Of a stretch of DNA of 50,225 nt, positions 47,135 to 50,225 are shown in pieces; within the stretch, counting starts at the first letter, position 1; the number at the start of each line of letters is the position of its first letter. The DNA is from CAZVFX01 sp964626565 (GTDB lineage: Bacteria; Myxococcota_A; UBA9042; CAIXZC01), in the NCBI GenBank assembly GCA_964626565.1, contig CAZVFX010000047.1, positions 1 to 50,225 of the forward strand, read 5' to 3'. A program made the translations under genes and the position numbers. The notes beneath the pieces are model-generated. The model saw nothing but the letters and a program-made list of their open reading frames with translations. It was not told where the DNA came from and searched no databases.

Positions 47135-48358
47135 CTAATCGTGGATGGGCGGCTCGTACTGCTTCGCCGGGTCCAGGTCGTGGGCGTAAGGACCGTTCCA
47201 GCCCTGCTCGAAGATTTTTACGAGCCTCGAAACAACGGCTGGGGCGGTCACGATCACTTCGATGTTGCGGGACTCGGTGAAATAGCCTTCCGACCAGTTG
47301 CTCGTACCCAACCAGCCAACGGAGTCGTCCACCACCATGTACTTGGTGTGGTCAACTCTGGAATACGGAATGTACCCGCCGCTCCATTGAGGGATCGAGT
47401 TGAATCGTACAGTGATGTTTTCGGTGGATGTGAGGCTTTTCAGCGCGTCGATACGAGACTCCTTGAGGGTCCAGTCCGCCAGGTTGAGCCGGACCTCTAC
47501 CCCTCTCGCCGCAGCCCGTCGCAAAGCGTCATCGATAACCCGCCACGGTTCCGGGTCACCCCGGTTCAGACTGTACGACATGACCTGAACCACGACCGAA
47601 CGTTCCGCCCCGTCAATCAGCCGCACAAGCTCCCCCAACGCAGCCGGAATTCCCGGTGGATTGAGGTCCAAAGGACTCGCCACCACCGACGACAAACGTC
47701 GCTCAGCGACAGGGGGCGGGGGGCGCCCCAAGGCAGGGGACGGGGGGCCTTCCGAGGCAGGGGACGGGGGGCCTGCAGCCGCCCAATCGCCGGTGGTCAT
47801 AAAGGCCCAGTCGGCCTCGAAGATATCCACCAGCTCTCCAACGGTCGCGGCGTCGTTGATGCGCAATCCCAGCTCATGGATGTGCTTGATGGCTCGCCAG
47901 TCGAAGTTCTGGCTGCCCACGAACGCTTCTCTGCCGTCCACGATGAAGTACTTGGCGTGGAGAATGCCGCCGGTGATCTCGTGGATGTCGAAGGTGACGA
48001 TCTCGATGTTGGGAAAGGGAGCCAGCAGGTCCAGCGCCTCGGTACTCTGGTCCAGCATCTCGAGTTCGATGAGGAGCCTCACCCTTACTCCCCGCCCGGC
48101 TGCGGCGACTATCTCGGCCAGTACCGGCTCCAACGGTTCGAAATCCCTGGTGGCGAGGTAGAACTGCGCCAGGTCCAGGGTTTGTTCGGCGCCTCGAATC
48201 ATCTCCACCCACACTTCCTGCGTATTTCGCACGTCCGGTCTGTCCCAACTGGTTTCCACCGGCACGCTCTCGACGAGCTCAAATACAGGTCTGTCCCCAG
48301 CCGACGCAATGCCGGTGAGGGCCAGGACCAGGGTGCCAACCATCACTATTTTTCGCAT
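47135..48358 (-). CDS. Exported phospholipase D-like protein (two HKD motifs)
   Basis: A 407-aa protein with signal peptide (1-20). Two PLD domains carry complete catalytic motifs: His134-Ala-Lys136 with Asp141 and SQNFDW, and His337-Thr-Lys339 with Asp344 and TSNWSEG. The family hydrolyses or transfers phosphodiesters through a phospho-His intermediate; possible substrates here are lipids or nucleic acids outside the cytoplasm. The domains are joined by a Pro-rich linker (about 195-222, GPPSPASEGPPSPALG) encoded by G-rich repeats. ATG 48358 follows GGAGG. It is divergent from the BamA-like gene. Confidence 0.9.
   Translation of the reverse strand: MRKIVMVGTLVLALTGIASAGDRPVFELVESVPVETSWDRPDVRNTQEVWVEMIRGAEQTLDLAQFYLATRDFEPLEPVLAEIVAAAGRGVRVRLLIELEMLDQSTEALDLLAPFPNIEIVTFDIHEITGGILHAKYFIVDGREAFVGSQNFDWRAIKHIHELGLRINDAATVGELVDIFEADWAFMTTGDWAAAGPPSPASEGPPSPALGRPPPPVAERRLSSVVASPLDLNPPGIPAALGELVRLIDGAERSVVVQVMSYSLNRGDPEPWRVIDDALRRAAARGVEVRLNLADWTLKESRIDALKSLTSTENITVRFNSIPQWSGGYIPYSRVDHTKYMVVDDSVGWLGTSNWSEGYFTESRNIEVIVTAPAVVSRLVKIFEQGWNGPYAHDLDPAKQYEPPIHD
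47707..47774. repeat. 24-bp G-rich repeat inside the phospholipase D linker
   Basis: The 20-mer aggcaggggacggggggcct occurs exactly at 47731 and 47755 (period 24), with a degenerate third unit from 47707. It encodes the Pro-rich PPSPA linker on the minus strand. Its core equals that of the repeats in the peptidase gene, inserted in the other orientation relative to coding. Confidence 0.85.
48238..48299. repeat. AGGTCTGTCCCCA motif and degenerate copy near the phospholipase N-terminus
   Basis: An exact 13-mer at 48287-48299 encodes the first residues of the mature protein. A one-base-short relative, ggtctgtcccaactg, begins at about 48239; it matches ggtctgtccccaactg in the gene at 48492 apart from one missing C. 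Confidence 0.55.
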
Positions 48359-48406
48359 ACTACCTCCACGCCATACCATTTGACCCGCATCGGCGCCGGC
48401 TGTCCA

Positions 48407-48426
48407 GAAAATGCCCCCCGTCCCGC
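48407..48426. repeat. Intergenic REP-like motif
   Basis: gaaaatgccccccgtcccgc lies in the divergent gap between the phospholipase and BamA-like genes. It resembles the motif at 95-113. A TTGACC follows at 48427-48432 and could be a -35 element for the plus-strand gene, but I find no convincing -10. Confidence 0.55.
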
Positions 48427-48491
48427 TTGACCGCCGGGTTCAGCGTTCTTTTCTTTTTAGTGTCGCCCGGATGCAACTTGCGGAGTAGCCC

Positions 48492-49817
48492 ATGAGGTGG
48501 CCGATTACACTCTTCCTGATATTGGGAATCTCAGCCCTGGTGTCCGCGTCAGCCGCCGCCGCCGACGACAAAGAACGAGGTCTGTCCCCAACTGAGGCCG
48601 CCGGGCGGCCTGTTTCAGAGATCCGCATCGAGGGGCTCAAGCGCACGGAGTCGTTTGTAGTGCGGCGAGAGTTGCTGGTCGCCAAAGGCGTTCCGCTGGT
48701 GCCGGCCGACCTGGCCGAGAGCGTGCAGCGATTGAAGAACCTGCGTATTTTCAGCAGCGTCGTCCCGCGGCTGTCCGACGGACCGGACGCCTCGGTGGTG
48801 CTGACGCTGAAGGTACGGGAGAAGTGGACCATTCTGCCTTTTTTGAGATTTGGCGGTGGTGGCGGCACCAATTTCCTGATTGCCGGATTGTACGACATCA
48901 ATCTGCTGGGAAGGTACCTGGAACTGGGCGGGCAGTACGAAAACCTCAACGGCGCTCACTCCGGGGTGGCGTGGTTCCGGGACCCCAGGTTTCTGGGCGA
49001 GCGGCTGCTGTTCGGCATCGACTTGTGGAAGGTCAACAGAATCAGGGACCTGTACTACCGCGACGGAAGGCGACAGGGCGCCTACAACATGGGCCGCAAC
49101 AAGGTCAACTCCATGCTCGAGTTGGAGTTGCACAGCCATTTTCGGGTGGGGGTCGGCGTTGAGTTGGACGACGATTCGTTTTCGGAAGATAGCCTCACCT
49201 CTGCACAACGTGAAGCCAATCTTACTGCGGGGTTAAGACTCCCTGCGGACGGTCTGGCTGTCATCGGGCGAGCCAACGCGTTGTTGGGGCGGCTCGACTA
49301 CGACGATTGGCTCGTAGAGGGGGCAACCCTGGGGGCCGTTGTGGAGCACGCCTCCGGCCTGTGGGGGTCCGACTTCGATTTCACGAGGCTGACGCTCCAA
49401 GGAATCGGATTCGTGCGATTGCCCCTCGACTCCAACGCAGGTTTCAGGCTTACCGTTGGTCACACCGACACGACCGCTCTGCAGCATCTTTTCTACATCG
49501 GTGGGCTGGAGTACAAGCGGGGGTTTAAAGACGGCCAGTTCCGGGGGCAGGAGTTCTGGGACGCCAACTTCGAGTATCGCATCCCCAGCTTGCAGACTTC
49601 CTGGCTGGTCCTCCAACACGTAGTCTTCTATGACGTCGGCCATGTGATGGAGGATTGGGGCGAGGCTTTCGACGGCGCCCCTTGCATGAGCACCGGGCTC
49701 GGCGTCCGCTTGGTTTCGCCCCGTATCGCCCGCCTGGTTCTGCGCCTCGACTACGCCTTCGCCTTTGGCGAGCACGACGAGCACGGCATATCCTTCGGAG
49801 TCCAACAGTTCTTCTAG
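48492..49817 (+). CDS. Omp85/BamA-like outer-membrane protein with one POTRA domain
   Basis: A 441-aa protein with signal peptide (1-24). One POTRA domain follows (about 40-115: VSEIRIEGLKRTESFVVRREL, RLKNLRIFSSV), then a barrel (about 120-441) with the family's closing features, GFKDGQFRGQEFWDANFEYR and a terminal FF. A single POTRA with a full barrel is smaller than BamA or TamA. It may insert or export particular surface proteins; which ones is unknown. The ATG follows GGAG. The N-terminal mature segment DDKERGLSP is encoded by the AGGTCTGTCCCCA motif. Confidence 0.85.
   Translation: MRWPITLFLILGISALVSASAAAADDKERGLSPTEAAGRPVSEIRIEGLKRTESFVVRRELLVAKGVPLVPADLAESVQRLKNLRIFSSVVPRLSDGPDASVVLTLKVREKWTILPFLRFGGGGGTNFLIAGLYDINLLGRYLELGGQYENLNGAHSGVAWFRDPRFLGERLLFGIDLWKVNRIRDLYYRDGRRQGAYNMGRNKVNSMLELELHSHFRVGVGVELDDDSFSEDSLTSAQREANLTAGLRLPADGLAVIGRANALLGRLDYDDWLVEGATLGAVVEHASGLWGSDFDFTRLTLQGIGFVRLPLDSNAGFRLTVGHTDTTALQHLFYIGGLEYKRGFKDGQFRGQEFWDANFEYRIPSLQTSWLVLQHVVFYDVGHVMEDWGEAFDGAPCMSTGLGVRLVSPRIARLVLRLDYAFAFGEHDEHGISFGVQQFF
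48578..48590. repeat. Short dispersed motif AGGTCTGTCCCCA
   Basis: Exact copy within the BamA-like gene, just after the signal peptide. Together with upstream gacaaa and acg, the match with 28089-28113 extends further, although the genes are unrelated and the reading frame and strand differ. Confidence 0.6.
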
Positions 49818-49902
49818 GTCTTCTACCCACATACCCCCTTGAAAAAGGGTCGGCCGGTTTTGTACACTGCTATTGACCCCGAGTACATTTGAGGAAAGAA
49901 CT
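49818..49902 (+). promoter_or_regulatory. Intergenic region with putative promoter and small hairpin
   Basis: CCCTT-GAAA-AAGGG (about 49836-49849) is a small stem with a GAAA loop after the BamA-like gene. TTGAAA (49839-49844) and TACACT (49863-49868) are 18 nt apart and form a plausible promoter for the lipoprotein gene at 49903. GAGGAAAG is its ribosome-binding site. Confidence 0.4.
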
Positions 49903-50225
49903 ATGCGAGTTGTGTTATCCCTCGGGATCTGTGTGTTTGCCGTTGGGTTGTTGTCGGGATGCCCGGCGAGCAAGCAGGGGAATCCGGAGGACCCGGCGCC
50001 CGACGTTGTGGAACTGGTCGCTGGTGACATGGTCGACGGCGGGTCGGATTTGGAGACCACAAGCGCTCCTGACCATCCGCCCGTACCCTGCGTTCCGCAA
50101 GAGATAACCTGCACGGCCGGAGTGGTGTGGCAGTGCGGTGAGGATGGTGGCCACTGGGTCTTTGTCGACCCGTGCGCCGGTGCGTACGGGTGCGTGGAAG
50201 GTGCGTGTGAGTGTGTGGGTAGCTG
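49903..50225 (+). CDS. Partial Cys-rich lipoprotein (continues beyond the window)
   Basis: An open frame of 107 codons runs off the end. The signal peptide MRVVLSLGICVFAVGLLSGC is clear, followed by an acidic linker and a Cys-rich knot (CVPQEITC, WQCGEDGGHWVF, CVEGACECV). The knot resembles that of the IgGFc-binding-like lipoprotein at 14605, so a second protein of that type is a reasonable guess for the missing part. Confidence 0.75.
   Translation, partial: MRVVLSLGICVFAVGLLSGCPASKQGNPEDPAPDVVELVAGDMVDGGSDLETTSAPDHPPVPCVPQEITCTAGVVWQCGEDGGHWVFVDPCAGAYGCVEGACECVGS

Overview
The window is GC-rich, dense coding DNA from what looks like a free-living Gram-negative bacterium of the Myxococcota / former Deltaproteobacteria type. 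That placement is an inference. It rests on the many large Cys-rich lipoproteins with MopE-type motifs (CDGxDNDCDGxxDEG), thrombospondin type 3 repeats, a DUF4215-type Cys repeat, fibrinogen-like C-termini, an IgGFc-binding-like protein, an RCC1-repeat lipoprotein, ECF sigma factors and caspase-like proteases. I see no rRNA, tRNA, CRISPR array, integrase or transposase gene. No gene-free gap exceeds about 220 bases.

Layout. 148-1161 (-): membrane-anchored HExxH peptidase. 1327-16602 (+): a tight row of four surface lipoproteins; the first and third are diverged tandem duplicates with different C-terminal domains. 16822-17025 (+): cold-shock protein with a hairpin leader. 17107-19221 (+): rRNA methyltransferase RlmKL, abutting tail to tail with a minus-strand pair (22311-19222) of an extracellular solute-binding lipoprotein and a sodium:solute symporter. 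22446-40859: the most unusual locus, described below. 40881-46931 (-): three small paralogous proteins, a TIM-barrel protein that seems to lack catalytic glutamates, and a 14-repeat RCC1 lipoprotein. 47135-48358 (-): secreted phospholipase D-like protein. 48492-49817 (+): Omp85/BamA-like outer-membrane protein. 49903 to the end (+): start of another Cys-rich lipoprotein.

The candidate system lies at 22446-40859. Two paralogous cassettes each encode, in the same order, an ECF sigma factor, a one-TM anti-sigma factor with a DUF4384-like periplasmic domain, an exported caspase-like protease (His and Cys dyad visible) whose C-terminus looks like an outer-membrane beta-barrel, and one or more Cys-rich surface lipoproteins. 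Consecutive genes overlap by 8, 4 or 1 bp, and the sigma/anti-sigma overlap is 8 bp in both cassettes. A 446-aa lipoprotein sharing a conserved C-terminal domain with the last gene of cassette 2 lies between them. I infer an envelope-sensing regulon in which periplasmic or surface proteolysis is tied to sigma-factor release and display of large Cys-rich proteins.

A second theme is short G-rich dispersed repeats (cores GGGGACGGGGGGC and TGGGGACAGACCT). They sit in intergenic DNA and, in different frames, inside linkers of otherwise unrelated exported proteins, which resembles REP-type elements that have invaded linker-coding DNA.
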